Below, piece by piece: positions 27,833 through 37,523 of a stretch of DNA of 64,000 nucleotides. The notes under the pieces were generated by a model, which saw nothing but the letters and a program-made list of their open reading frames with translations, made no database searches and was not told where the DNA came from. A program made the translations under genes and the position numbers. The DNA is from Flavihumibacter fluminis (GTDB taxonomy: Bacteria > Bacteroidota > Bacteroidia > Chitinophagales > Chitinophagaceae): the NCBI RefSeq assembly GCF_021491375.1, contig NZ_JAKEVY010000003.1, forward strand, positions 558,001 through 622,000. The letters are read 5' to 3'. Positions within the stretch are counted from its first letter, which is position 1. Every line of letters starts with the position of its first letter.

Positions 27833-30358
27833 TTATTCCAGTTTTCTCTCCCGCAAATTCCAGGGATAATTGTATTTCACTTCTATAGCATCTTTCCATT
27901 CAAAACTGTCTGAAACCCCTTTTGAGTCGGTTATAGTCAAACGAACGGAGTATTTGCCTGGTTTGGCTGTTTCATAATCTATAATAGGATTTTGTTCGAA
28001 AGAACTTCCCTGAACGGAACCTGGGAATTCCCATTTCCAACTGCTTCCTTTTCCAGCGATCGCCGAATGATCGTAGAAAAACACCTTCCATTCATCACTC
28101 TTTCCTGAAGGCAATTTTGTTTTATTCAAAGCAAAGAGCGCCTTGGGACTGTTTTCTTCAACCAGCGATGTTTCAAAAAGTCCGCGGTGTGTACCAATTC
28201 GAAGGAGCTGTTTGTCGTAGTTTATCATCAAAAAATTTACAGAGCTATAAGGAAGACCCTTACCTACTGGTTCCCAGGAATTCAGGTTTTCACTTGTATA
28301 AAAGACTCCTGGGTAACATCCAAGGTAAATACCTCCTTTTGTTCCCCGTTGAAATGCTGCTGTAAGAATTTCATTTTTAGGTAAGGATTGACTGCGGAAA
28401 TCCGACCAGCTTTGCCCTCCATTTTTCGACTCCAGTACTTTTATTTCATTTTGAAATCCAGACACAGTGAGAAATAGATGATTGGGATCCCGGTCATCGA
28501 TAACAATATCCGAAAATCCATATTTAATTGCTTTTTCGTGGTCGGGTGTAATAAGTTGCCAGGTTTTTCCGGCATCCATGCTTTTATAAACTAAGGAAGG
28601 TTTGTTGCAAATTGCATATACATATTCCGGATTACTGACACTCAATCGTACTCTTTTGCCATATGCTTTTTTAGGAAATTCCAATAAGGTGTCAATTGTT
28701 TTCCCATTATCCGGTGTAAAAACGATTCTGCAGGTATCATATCTCCAATGAGGTTTATCCTCATCAACAGCATAAAAAGAATAAATATTGGTAGGGTGAA
28801 ATTCAACATTCCTGTAGGGGATATAACCAAAGCTGATGGGAGATGGAACTGAAGTTGCCTCATCTCTTAAAAATTTAGGTCGTTTAATGATTTGATGGTT
28901 ATAAGGAGTAGCATAGATATATCTATCGTCAAAAGGGTTAACAGATGCAGTCATTGCATCGCCACCACCAAAGTGATACCAGTCTTTTCCATAAATTTTT
29001 TCATCATAAATCATGGTACCACTATGGTCTACTCCAATTGCCATTACCTCTGATTTAAAAGAAGTACTGAAACCCCAAAGATCCTGTCCGCTATAGCCCT
29101 CCAGTCTGGTTTGAACCCTGGTTTGCAAATCAATATGATTAACTCCACCATCGTTTACCAGCCAGACATCATTACCAATAATTTTCGCATGCTGAATATC
29201 TCCATGGATATGGTAATTGCCTTGCTTTCTTAGATAATTCCATGTAGTGCCGCCATCTGTACTAAGGGCTGCGCCCGAACCTGCCAGCACCATGGTTTTA
29301 GGATCTTTATCTGAAATGGCAAAAGCGGTTGCCCAACCAACCTGCTGGAAATTTCCTTGCCAGAAGGACTTATCCGCATAATCGAAATTGTACTCGTTTT
29401 TATTTTCATCGGCACTGTACGGATGGAATAAGGAAAAATGCGAATCAATCATTCTATAATTATTGGCCTGTGGAACCAATTGAAAACTTTTCCCTTTGTC
29501 TTTACTTACCAGAAAAGTTCCCGCCAGTTGTTTTTTATTTTCCTTTTTTACAGTGGTAGGAACCATGGCATCTCCAAAAATTGTTACGTACAATTTGTCG
29601 GGATCCGCAAGGCTAACTGAAGCTGTAATATCGTGGAGACGCACTAGTTTTGATGTATCTGGTAGTCCTTTCGTAACTGAAGTAAAATTATTGCCGCCAT
29701 TGGTTGACCGGATAATAGAAAAAGCATTAGGCGTTTTTTTATTTGCACCACCGCTATAAATAATTTCCCCTGATCCTGGATGGTATTCAAGAAACTGACA
29801 TAACCAGTCGGGTTTGATCAAATTCCAGTTAAGCCCGCCGTCTACTGATTTGTACAGGCTGTCATTGACTGCTGCGATTAATTCATTTTCATTCCTTGGA
29901 GATACTGTGAGTAAGGTTCTGTCATCATTTAGTTTCTGCCGGTCGGGACATGGTAGTTTTTGCAAAATATTCAAACTGGTGAATTTCCAATTCAAACCAC
30001 CATTTTCTGATTTCAAAATACCTACCGTACTGGCTGCATAAACAATTTTGGGATTGGATGGTGCGATTTGAATTTTTTTGACATTTTCAACAGGGAGTTC
30101 TGCGGTAACACATTTCCAGGTAATTCCTTTATCAGTGCTCAACCATATTCCCGAAGACATTCCACCAATAAAAATATGATCCGGTTTTGTTGGATGAATG
30201 TCAATAGTACGATATACTCCTAGGCCTGGTGCACTTGTTTCTCCGGTTGATTTATGAATGGAAAAGGGACCCAATGCCCGCCAGTTCTCATATTTTAATT
30301 GTGCAAAAACTGAAATGGATAGTAGAAGTAAACTGACGATGAGCTTGAATTTCTGCAT
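27833..30358 (-). CDS. Sortilin/VPS10-like beta-propeller protein with PKD domain
   Basis: This 841-residue protein begins with a signal peptide (LIVSLLLLSISVFAQ). Most of the length is a BNR/VPS10-type propeller with repeats of the form GIWLSTDKGITWK, GILKSENGGLNWK, ALSTDGGTTWNYL and VLESKNGGQSWSDF. The C-terminal 80 residues look like a PKD domain (WKWEFPGSVQG, then PGKYSVRLTITDSKG). Related proteins include exo-sialidase-like and xyloglucanase-like hydrolases, but many lack catalytic residues, so the activity is open. No type IX secretion tail is evident. It is divergent from SusC across a 236-bp region with three LacI-like sites, so shared control with the SusC/D operon is likely. Confidence 0.8.
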   Translation of the reverse strand: MQKFKLIVSLLLLSISVFAQLKYENWRALGPFSIHKSTGETSAPGLGVYRTIDIHPTKPDHIFIGGMSSGIWLSTDKGITWKCVTAELPVENVKKIQIAPSNPKIVYAASTVGILKSENGGLNWKFTSLNILQKLPCPDRQKLNDDRTLLTVSPRNENELIAAVNDSLYKSVDGGLNWNLIKPDWLCQFLEYHPGSGEIIYSGGANKKTPNAFSIIRSTNGGNNFTSVTKGLPDTSKLVRLHDITASVSLADPDKLYVTIFGDAMVPTTVKKENKKQLAGTFLVSKDKGKSFQLVPQANNYRMIDSHFSLFHPYSADENKNEYNFDYADKSFWQGNFQQVGWATAFAISDKDPKTMVLAGSGAALSTDGGTTWNYLRKQGNYHIHGDIQHAKIIGNDVWLVNDGGVNHIDLQTRVQTRLEGYSGQDLWGFSTSFKSEVMAIGVDHSGTMIYDEKIYGKDWYHFGGGDAMTASVNPFDDRYIYATPYNHQIIKRPKFLRDEATSVPSPISFGYIPYRNVEFHPTNIYSFYAVDEDKPHWRYDTCRIVFTPDNGKTIDTLLEFPKKAYGKRVRLSVSNPEYVYAICNKPSLVYKSMDAGKTWQLITPDHEKAIKYGFSDIVIDDRDPNHLFLTVSGFQNEIKVLESKNGGQSWSDFRSQSLPKNEILTAAFQRGTKGGIYLGCYPGVFYTSENLNSWEPVGKGLPYSSVNFLMINYDKQLLRIGTHRGLFETSLVEENSPKALFALNKTKLPSGKSDEWKVFFYDHSAIAGKGSSWKWEFPGSVQGSSFEQNPIIDYETAKPGKYSVRLTITDSKGVSDSFEWKDAIEVKYNYPWNLRERKLE

Positions 30359-30402
30359 TCTTTTTTTTATGAAACTATCGCGACTTTACAGAGACTGCGA
30401 AT

Positions 30403-30492
30403 GCAAACGATTGCTTAATTTTTGTTCCTTGGGTTATATCATAATTTGAAAAAATAGCGCAAACGTTTGATTACAAATTTCAATCGTTTGCG
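30403..30492. promoter_or_regulatory. Cluster of three LacI-type operator-like sites
   Basis: Between the divergent sortilin-like and SusC genes are three related sites: GCAAACGATTGC (30403-30414), CAAACGTTTG (30460-30469, a perfect palindrome) and CAATCGTTTGCG (30481-30492). The outer two are near reverse complements of each other. All have the central CG and flanking AAAC/GTTT typical of LacI/GalR-family operators. The last two centres lie 21 bp apart, two helical turns, and the first lies about 56 bp further off, so looping or paired binding is possible. No LacI gene is in the window. Confidence 0.6.
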
Positions 30493-30594
30493 TGTTGATT
30501 GGTGTTCTCTCATTGAATCGGTCACATACCGAATAAGAATGCTTTGCAATTAATTTAGTTCTGTATAAACAATTTCAAAACAAACTGCTAAACT

Positions 30595-33500
30595 ATGCTT
30601 GTGAGATTACAAGTGGTTGTACAACTGCTTTTAGCTGCACTTTGTGTGCTATGCCCATCATCGGAATTATGGGCACAGGAACGACAGATTACAGGGGTGG
30701 TCCTCGAACAGAAGACTGGCCAGCCGCTAGAAGGGGCAACCATCACACTAATTGGAGCCAACCGTTCTGTTCTATCAGATGCAGATGGCAGATTCAAGAT
30801 GCAATTGCCACCAGGTAAGCAAACAATCACTATTTCATTTGTTGACTTTGAGACTGCCAGAGTATCCATTGGTGAGGGGCAACAGAATTTAGTACTGCGT
30901 TTGACGGAAAAGAGTAATAAACAACTAAGTGATGTGGTGGTAGTAGGATATCAAAAGCAGTCGTTAAAAAAGACAACTTCGGCTGTTCAGGTGGTATCTG
31001 GTAAATCCATTGAAAATATGCCTGCACCTAGTTTCGATCAACTTTTACAGGGAAAAGTTTCAGGCATTAACATTCAGAATTTTTCTGGTGAACCTGGCGT
31101 GCGTAATACCTTTACTGTAAGAGGTAATTCAACCATTGTAACTGACCTCAATTCTGGTGTTGATGATGCAAGAACATTAAGTACGCCGTTGTATGTGATT
31201 GATGGTATTCCTATTTCAATCACTGACCTTGAAAGTTCAGCAAGTACTGGTACCAACTATCTTGCCGGAATTAATGTGAACGACATCGAAAGTATTGTTG
31301 TTCAAAAGGATGCGGCTGCTACTGCAGTTTGGGGATCCCGTGGTGCTAATGGTGTAATTGTTATTAAAACAAAGCGTGGAAAAGCAGGAAAACCGCAGAT
31401 GCGTTTTTCTTATTATACAGGACTTACGCAGAAGCCAAATCTCATGCGTACAGTAGCTGGCGCAGAAGAACGTTGGCAAAAACTGGGACTCATGCGTGAT
31501 TATGGAACCTATCAAAATCTGTCAAATATTCCTCAGGTTCTATCTGACAGTCTTAACCCGGCTTTTAATAATGCTACTGATTGGCAGGATCTTTTTTATC
31601 AAAGTGGTTTAATAAACAATGCCGACGTAAACATATCTGCAGGTAGTGATTTATTGAATTATCGTCTGGGTATCAACTACTATGATGAAGATGGGATTAT
31701 TCGTCAAACCGGTTTTAAGCGTTATTCCATTCGTGGAAATTTTGATTTCAAAGTGTCTAAAAAATTCAATGTCAATCTAAATCTGAATGCAACCAGGTCA
31801 GATCGTAAAAGAGGGTTAGGCAGGGGGCGTAATGATATCGTTCCGATTAATGCAGCTACTATGCCGGCAACCTTTTATGCGTTATCAGATGCCGACAAAG
31901 AGTTTTATTATGGGGGCTATGATAAACAAAAAGATAAAAACCAAACTGATGCCTTCTCAGCTTATGTACAGGCTAACTACGATATCGTAAAAGGTATTCA
32001 GTATTCTTTCCAGGGTTCATTAAGTTCTACAACTGATAAACGAAACAGATTTCAGCCCGGAGAAATTACACCTGATGGAAGGTCCTATGCGGGCTCTTTT
32101 CAGAATAATTACATGCAATATTATCTGGCCAACATCTTAACTGGCACAAAAACCATTGGCGACAAACACAATTTCGGAATGGTATTGACGCAAAGTTTTC
32201 AATTGGATGATAAATCCGGGTCAGTGATTGAAGGATTTGATGTTCCTGATGACAATATCCAGGTTGTTTCAGGTATTCAGCAACGTAATCTATTTGGTTA
32301 TTCGTATGCTCAACAGGCAGGATTATTATCTTTCATGGGTCAGTTATCTTATGACTATGATCAGAAATACATTTTGAATCTTTCCTGGAGAGGGGATGCC
32401 AGCTCCAGATTCGGAAATGATTCCAAGTGGGGATATTTCCCGGCTGTTTCTGCTGCTTATATTGTATCAGATGAAAAGTTTCTGCAGAATGTTTCATGGA
32501 TTGATTTATTAAAAATCCGTGGTAGTTACGGATTATCTGGTTCAATGCCTGATGATTTTTATGCTCCCTATAATGTTTGGGATGTAAACCAGGGCTTGTA
32601 CAATGGTACGATCATGGCAACTCCCTCTTTTCAGAAACCAGTTACACTTCCTAACCTGACCTGGAATAAATCAGATCAGACAAATATTGGTTTTGATTTA
32701 TTTATGTTCAAGAACAGGGTGAATCTGACAGTGGATTTTTATCGGAGAAATTCAATGAACCCGATATTGAATCTGCCTTTCCCGTTCTTTACAGGTTATA
32801 CGTCACAAACGTATAATGCCTCGCTTAATATCCTTAATGAAGGGATTGACATTCAGTTGCAAACCAGAAATCTTGGTAAATCAAGTCCTGTTCAGTGGAC
32901 GACCAATCTGAATATGTCGTTCAATAAAAACAGGATATCATCTTTACCAAATGGCAATAGAACTTTCTTTACAAATAGTTACAATTACAACCAGGAAATG
33001 ATTTTTGCGGTTGGTCAGCCGATTTATACCTGGGCTCAAATGCGTTATTCCGGTGTATATAACAACCAGGCCCAGATTCCGGTTAATCCGCTTACTGGCC
33101 AGCCGATCAGTTATTTTAAAACCTATTATCCCGTACGTCCAGGATTTCCTATTTGGGAAGATGTGAACAATGACTGGGATGTGTGGAGCGATGAAGATAA
33201 GGGTGAAGCAAAAGGGGATCTGGTTGCAACTGGGAATCCAAATCCCAAACTCACAGGAGGATTGTACAATGAGTTTACTTACAAAAATTTCTCGCTTGGA
33301 ATCCTCTGTACCTATACTATTGGCAGAGATATCATTAACAACCATCTTTCTTCCCAGTTTCAGAATGTTTGGAATTTTGGAGGCATCAATAATTTTGCGG
33401 CCCAGCGCCTTCCTGATCTTAGCCAGTTTAATTACTGGGTTCCAGGTGATGCAACAAAGGGAGATGACAATGCTGCCAGCTTTCCAAGCCTGAGTCCATA

Positions 33501-33783
33501 TGGTCCTAATTATTATCAATTCCTTCCTTTCAGCACCATGTGGAATGAGAACGGTAGCTATTTTAAAATCAGGAATATTAGTTTGGGCTACAATTTCAAC
33601 AGGGCGCTTGTTCAGAAACTGGGTGTTCAGAATATTCGGTTGTACAGCATAGTGGACAATATCTACAATTTCCAAAAGGCAAATGTTCCGGATGCAGAAT
33701 TGGTTAGTCCGCAAGGTGAATACCGCGGTACGGCTTATCCGCTTCCAAGAAAGTACACCCTTGGTTTTGAAGTATTATTTTAA
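30595..33783 (+). CDS. SusC/RagA-family TonB-linked outer membrane transporter
   Basis: This 1062-residue protein has a signal peptide, then a CarboxypepD_reg-like domain (ITGVVLEQKTGQPLEGATI, about 33-110). The DVVVVGYQKQ TonB-box-like strand follows, then the plug (FDQLLQGKVSGINIQ, TFTVRGNSTI, DAAATAVWGSRGANGVIVIKT), then a 22-strand barrel ending in YTLGFEVLF. It should import a glycan or peptide fragment across the outer membrane with energy from TonB/ExbBD. The SusD gene follows after 17 bp. Upstream operator-like sites suggest control by a LacI-type protein encoded elsewhere. No HTCS or ECF sigma/anti-sigma pair is adjacent. Confidence 0.95.
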   Translation: MLVRLQVVVQLLLAALCVLCPSSELWAQERQITGVVLEQKTGQPLEGATITLIGANRSVLSDADGRFKMQLPPGKQTITISFVDFETARVSIGEGQQNLVLRLTEKSNKQLSDVVVVGYQKQSLKKTTSAVQVVSGKSIENMPAPSFDQLLQGKVSGINIQNFSGEPGVRNTFTVRGNSTIVTDLNSGVDDARTLSTPLYVIDGIPISITDLESSASTGTNYLAGINVNDIESIVVQKDAAATAVWGSRGANGVIVIKTKRGKAGKPQMRFSYYTGLTQKPNLMRTVAGAEERWQKLGLMRDYGTYQNLSNIPQVLSDSLNPAFNNATDWQDLFYQSGLINNADVNISAGSDLLNYRLGINYYDEDGIIRQTGFKRYSIRGNFDFKVSKKFNVNLNLNATRSDRKRGLGRGRNDIVPINAATMPATFYALSDADKEFYYGGYDKQKDKNQTDAFSAYVQANYDIVKGIQYSFQGSLSSTTDKRNRFQPGEITPDGRSYAGSFQNNYMQYYLANILTGTKTIGDKHNFGMVLTQSFQLDDKSGSVIEGFDVPDDNIQVVSGIQQRNLFGYSYAQQAGLLSFMGQLSYDYDQKYILNLSWRGDASSRFGNDSKWGYFPAVSAAYIVSDEKFLQNVSWIDLLKIRGSYGLSGSMPDDFYAPYNVWDVNQGLYNGTIMATPSFQKPVTLPNLTWNKSDQTNIGFDLFMFKNRVNLTVDFYRRNSMNPILNLPFPFFTGYTSQTYNASLNILNEGIDIQLQTRNLGKSSPVQWTTNLNMSFNKNRISSLPNGNRTFFTNSYNYNQEMIFAVGQPIYTWAQMRYSGVYNNQAQIPVNPLTGQPISYFKTYYPVRPGFPIWEDVNNDWDVWSDEDKGEAKGDLVATGNPNPKLTGGLYNEFTYKNFSLGILCTYTIGRDIINNHLSSQFQNVWNFGGINNFAAQRLPDLSQFNYWVPGDATKGDDNAASFPSLSPYGPNYYQFLPFSTMWNENGSYFKIRNISLGYNFNRALVQKLGVQNIRLYSIVDNIYNFQKANVPDAELVSPQGEYRGTAYPLPRKYTLGFEVLF

Positions 33784-33800
33784 TCTAATTCATTGTTATC

Positions 33801-35297
33801 ATGAAAATGAAACCGTTTAATATATTGCCGGGAAAAACAGGCATCTACCCGGCGCTGGTTTTACTAATCGCAATATTGGTAATGACCAGTTCCTGCAGAA
33901 AATACATTTATCTTGAACCTAAAGATGCCACATACGATCAGGTTTTCTGGACAAATGGAAGCAATGTTGAAAAATCGGTAAGCGGTGCATATGGCATTCT
34001 CCGTTCCGCTTTCAGAGATGAACGCAGTTATTTTGTATTTGGTGATCTGCCAACGGATGCGTTCAGGCTTGATGGTGGTACATTCTGGAATTACCAGGAT
34101 TTGCTTTATGAAAGACGTTTCACCTACAGTTATGCCCCTTATCTTGAACAAAGCTTACACAACTGGACAAGGTTTTACCGAGCTGTCAATCAGACCCATC
34201 TGATTATAGAAAATACAGAAAAAATTGATGTTGACAAGTTCAATGGTGGCCAGGAAGAAAAGAATCAATTACTGGGAGAAGGCCATTTTTTAAGAGCCTT
34301 TACCTATTTCTACCTTACAAGGGTTTGGGGTGATCCTGTAATAACCAGAGAATCAGTGAAAGATCCTACAAAAGTACAGCCCATCGGAAGATCAAGTGAA
34401 GCAGAAGCGATAGACTATTGCATTGAAGATCTTCAGAAAGCTACTCAGTTATTATCCTTTAATGCACAAACAGGTCTTGGTAAAACGAGGGCAGATAAAG
34501 GCGCAGCTTTTGCCTTATTGGCACAGGTGTATGCCTGGAAGAAAGACTATGCCAATGCTTCACGTTATTGTGATAGTGTAATAGTATCGAACCAATATGC
34601 ACTCGAATCAACTGAAAATTATTCAAGCATCTGGATGGGTAATTCCCAGGAATCGATTCTGGAAATGTTTATGAAACATGATGATGCCAATACAGAAGCA
34701 ACTGATTTTTTCTTTGGCAATTTTTTGCATGATCCGCTTGTAAGAGGAAAAGCATCCTGGACCAGTTGGAATGTCAATGCTGAGTTGGCATATCAGCTTT
34801 ACGATACGGCTGTAGATGAGCGGTTTAAATCTACGATTGGACTCATAAATACCGGAACACCAGCTTTGCTTAAATACAGTAACGTAAATTATTTTGACCC
34901 TTCCAGGCCACAGACATATGTTGTGGACAATAACCTGGTATTGATCCGCCTAGCAGATATCATACTGTTAAAGGCGGAAGCAGCCTATCATCTTGGAAAC
35001 GAGGGACTGGCTCTTCAATTGTTAAACGAAGTAAAAGAAAGAGCCGGTTTAGAAGAAGTTACACTAAGCGGAGATGCTCTTTATTTCGAATTGATTTATG
35101 AAAGATACCGTGAACTAATGGGGGAAGGAGTTTTGGCTTTCGATTTAATTCGCATGGGAAAATTGGTAGAATTATTTCCTGATGCGTATACCCAGGAAAG
35201 AATTAGTAAAAAAGGATATTACTGGCCTTTGAACATGCGAACACTTTTACCACAGGATCCGCTGTTAACACAAAATGAATGGTGGAAAAATCATTAA
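33801..35297 (+). CDS. SusD/RagB-family nutrient-binding lipoprotein
   Basis: This 498-residue lipoprotein (lipobox C32 in VMTSSC) shows the SusD pattern: an N-terminal helical segment (SVSGAYGILRSAF), TPR-like helices (GEGHFLRAFTYFYLTRVWGD, AAFALLAQVYAWKKDYANASRYCD), and the C-terminal block with LVLIRLADIILLKAEA and ELIYERYRELMGEG. It should cap the SusC barrel and bind the substrate at the cell surface. It lies 17 bp after SusC and is followed closely by a fasciclin lipoprotein gene. The ligand cannot be read from sequence; the nearby GH29 and GH20 genes point to fucose- and HexNAc-containing glycans. Confidence 0.94.
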   Translation: MKMKPFNILPGKTGIYPALVLLIAILVMTSSCRKYIYLEPKDATYDQVFWTNGSNVEKSVSGAYGILRSAFRDERSYFVFGDLPTDAFRLDGGTFWNYQDLLYERRFTYSYAPYLEQSLHNWTRFYRAVNQTHLIIENTEKIDVDKFNGGQEEKNQLLGEGHFLRAFTYFYLTRVWGDPVITRESVKDPTKVQPIGRSSEAEAIDYCIEDLQKATQLLSFNAQTGLGKTRADKGAAFALLAQVYAWKKDYANASRYCDSVIVSNQYALESTENYSSIWMGNSQESILEMFMKHDDANTEATDFFFGNFLHDPLVRGKASWTSWNVNAELAYQLYDTAVDERFKSTIGLINTGTPALLKYSNVNYFDPSRPQTYVVDNNLVLIRLADIILLKAEAAYHLGNEGLALQLLNEVKERAGLEEVTLSGDALYFELIYERYRELMGEGVLAFDLIRMGKLVELFPDAYTQERISKKGYYWPLNMRTLLPQDPLLTQNEWWKNH

Positions 35298-35308
35298 ACT
35301 TAATAACT

Positions 35309-35998
35309 ATGAAGAAGATCATACATACAACAGTATTGTTTGGCGCGCTGGTCATGTTTTTTTGTTCCTGTAAGCGCGATGATTATTTCATTGGTGGTTC
35401 AAAGCACAATGCAAAAGTTGACATGACTACCTATGATTATTTAAAGTCAAATTCTCAGGGTTTATTTGACACCTTATTATTACTGGTAGATGCTGCCGGT
35501 GTGAAGGAGAAAATCAATAAACCCGGGATCAGTTTTTTTGCACCAACTGATTATTCAATCAATGGTTATCTGAATAAAAGAGTGGCGGAAGAACAAAACA
35601 TTGATCCTTTCAGAAAATGGACTATTGACTCAATGATAAAGTATGAGCTCCCCAAATTCAGGGATTCTATTGACGCTTACATTGTTGGGGAAAGTATAGA
35701 CTATTCCACGATGACCCAGAACGGAAAGCTTTTTGGAACCATGCTGCCTGGCAGCCAGGTTGTTGTTTCATATGAAGAAACCCGCGATCCGGCGCTTGGT
35801 TATAATCCGAATGTCTCAACCATACCCAGGATTGTTTATTACACTTTTCTGTTCGGTCCGATAGCTCCTCCCATTGTTGCTCAGAATATTCCAAGCACCC
35901 TGGGTAAAAGGGAGCGTGTGCAGACATCCGGAATACAATCCAATTCGGGTATGATCCATGTCCTGAATAATCAACACACATTGTTTTTCAGAAAGTAA
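35309..35998 (+). CDS. Fasciclin-domain lipoprotein
   Basis: The ATG at 35309 opens a lipoprotein signal (VMFFCSC, cysteine at 19 or 21). An upstream in-frame start overlaps SusD and lacks a signal. The 229-residue protein resembles a FAS1 domain, with TYDYLKSNSQGLFDTLLLLVDAAG and the ISFFAPTDYSIN motif in the first half and GMIHVLNN near the end, as in FAS1 H1 and H2 boxes. FAS1 lipoproteins often follow SusC/D genes in Chitinophagaceae and may bind glycan or matrix at the surface. It lies 11 bp after the SusD stop and 10 bp before the next lipoprotein gene. Confidence 0.8.
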   Translation: MKKIIHTTVLFGALVMFFCSCKRDDYFIGGSKHNAKVDMTTYDYLKSNSQGLFDTLLLLVDAAGVKEKINKPGISFFAPTDYSINGYLNKRVAEEQNIDPFRKWTIDSMIKYELPKFRDSIDAYIVGESIDYSTMTQNGKLFGTMLPGSQVVVSYEETRDPALGYNPNVSTIPRIVYYTFLFGPIAPPIVAQNIPSTLGKRERVQTSGIQSNSGMIHVLNNQHTLFFRK

Positions 35999-36008
35999 AA
36001 ATCAGGTA

Positions 36009-37013
36009 ATGAAAAAACTAACATATTTATATATGCTCCTCCTTCTTTCAGGAGTGCTTGCTAATACCGGCTGTAAAAAGCTGGATGATGGGTTTTTAAG
36101 TCCGATCATTCGATATGAAGAAGACCCAATTATAATACAGAGGGGAAGAGTCAAAGTGAGCTCTGCGCTTAACTTTGACGGATCCAGCAGACCAGTTACA
36201 GTAAAATTGCTTCATGTGTACAACAGGGTAACAGGGGCAGTTATGGATTCCGTTTTTTCTAAGCAGTATGAAATAAAAGGGTGGACTGGTTTGTATGATC
36301 CTAAAAGTGATACTACGCTTGAACTGATTGGTGCCAAGCAAAAGGAGATGCAGGTAAACCCGATCGTTATAAATCCTGTAAGTGGCCAGCTGGAAGCGAA
36401 TTTTACTACTATTTACGTTCCATTAGGTCAATATGAGTTTGATCTTGAAATTTCTAATGCCGGTGGTACAAAAGTGTATGAAAAGATTGGAAAATTTGAC
36501 CTGGTTGACGCCAAACCTTATGAAGCACATCCTGAAATAGGAACACCCTATAACAGAATGATCAAGGTTGGTGATGAAAATACTGGTTCAAATTTATTAA
36601 ATCCAGAAGTAACTATTAAAAGAACAGCAGATGCTCCTAATAAAGTAGTTGTGCGATTCATGGATAAAAATGGCGTGACATTTAATCCTAAAGCCAACGA
36701 AATTCAGCGGAGACCCTATCCCGGCAATAATCCGCCACAGCCTTTCCTCCAAACTATGCAGGATTATTCACTGGCTACGGACTTGTATGATGATCGCATG
36801 GAGTTTTCTTATGGAGTTGTGCCCTTTCCTTTAAGTTCACTTGGAAATGGCTTCAATTATTACTACAGGATTCCTGCTAATCTCTTTACGCACGATAATC
36901 AGACCAGTTTCCCGGATGGTACTTATTCTGCAAATCCGAGATTTGTATTCAGGGCCTTTGTGCCCGGAACCTATGAAGTTGAATTCAAATTAATTGATTT
37001 GACCAAGAAGTAG
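36009..37013 (+). CDS. Surface lipoprotein at the SusE/F position (DUF5007/5008-like)
   Basis: This 334-residue protein has a lipobox (C22 in ANTGC) and is rich in beta strands. Residues 35-160 look like an Ig-type or DUF1735-like domain (VKVSSALNFDGSSRPVTVKLLHV); the rest has paired strands ending in GTYEVEFKLIDL. I see no catalytic motif. Its position as the last gene of the SusC-SusD-fasciclin operon suggests a surface glycan-binding protein like SusE/F. A rho-independent terminator lies 22 bp after the stop, which supports it as the operon end. The family assignment is tentative. Confidence 0.6.
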   Translation: MKKLTYLYMLLLLSGVLANTGCKKLDDGFLSPIIRYEEDPIIIQRGRVKVSSALNFDGSSRPVTVKLLHVYNRVTGAVMDSVFSKQYEIKGWTGLYDPKSDTTLELIGAKQKEMQVNPIVINPVSGQLEANFTTIYVPLGQYEFDLEISNAGGTKVYEKIGKFDLVDAKPYEAHPEIGTPYNRMIKVGDENTGSNLLNPEVTIKRTADAPNKVVVRFMDKNGVTFNPKANEIQRRPYPGNNPPQPFLQTMQDYSLATDLYDDRMEFSYGVVPFPLSSLGNGFNYYYRIPANLFTHDNQTSFPDGTYSANPRFVFRAFVPGTYEVEFKLIDLTKK

Positions 37014-37035
37014 GAGGATACTTAAAGAAGCGTAT

Positions 37036-37080
37036 AAACCTGAGCAGTAACACGAAATAGGTGTTTCTGCTCAGGTTTTC
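37036..37080 (+). terminator. Rho-independent terminator after the SusC/D operon
   Basis: AAACCTGAGCAG (37036-37047) pairs perfectly with CTGCTCAGGTTT (37067-37078). An inner pair, AACAC with GTGTT, tightens the loop, and a short T-run follows. It lies between the last SusC/D-operon gene and the start of the pigment operon, so it separates the two transcription units. Confidence 0.8.
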
Positions 37081-37084
37081 TGCA

Positions 37085-37116
37085 TTTCAGAGGTTTCAAA
37101 AATTGGAGTAGTTTTG
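37085..37116 (+). promoter_or_regulatory. Candidate promoter of the aryl-polyene operon
   Basis: TAGTTTTG at 37109-37116 matches the Bacteroidota -7 consensus TANNTTTG. TTTC at 37085-37088 is one base off the TTTG -33 element, with a 20-bp spacer. The acpS-like start is 18 bp after the -7 element, and the terminator of the preceding operon ends just upstream. This is the best-supported start for transcription of the long pigment operon. Confidence 0.55.
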
Positions 37117-37133
37117 GAGCATAAGCATATTTA

Positions 37134-37508
37134 ATGATTGTAGGAACCGGCATCGACCTGGTGGAAACGGATCGGATTCAGCGAAGCCTGCAGGGTAAGG
37201 AAGGTTTCCGCCAACTGGTTTTTTCGGCCGGGGAAATTGCCTATTGCGAAAAGCAGGCCAACCCTTACCAGCATTATGCTGCAAGGTTTGCAGCCAAAGA
37301 AGCTTTTCTGAAAGCACTGGGTACCGGATGGATAAATGGAACCGCTTTTCATGAAATAGAAATCATACATAACGAACAGGGGCAGCCGCAGATCAACCTG
37401 CTTGGACAAACCGCTCAAACAGTTGCCGGTCGCAGCATCCGGCGTATACATGTATCTTTGTCGCACCAAAAATCCATGGCTACCGCAGTGGTACTGCTGG
37501 AAACCTGA
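37134..37508 (+). CDS. acpS: Holo-ACP synthase (4'-phosphopantetheinyl transferase)
   Basis: This 124-residue protein has the AcpS motifs: GTGIDLVET with the metal-binding D8, and RFAAKEAFLKALG with the second metal-binding glutamate. It moves 4'-phosphopantetheine from CoA to a serine of carrier proteins. As the first gene of the pigment operon it probably loads the two ACPs encoded downstream at 42469 and 49280. It may also be the cell's only AcpS, which cannot be told from one window. Length is normal. It follows a candidate promoter and is 15 bp before the ligase gene. Confidence 0.93.
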   Translation: MIVGTGIDLVETDRIQRSLQGKEGFRQLVFSAGEIAYCEKQANPYQHYAARFAAKEAFLKALGTGWINGTAFHEIEIIHNEQGQPQINLLGQTAQTVAGRSIRRIHVSLSHQKSMATAVVLLET

Positions 37509-37523
37509 GTTTTCAACAATCGT

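Noticed and set aside
14632-37013. Mobile island inserted into the pigment cluster
   Set aside because: No integrase, transposase, tRNA target or terminal repeat is visible at either end, so insertion cannot be claimed; rearrangement is equally possible.
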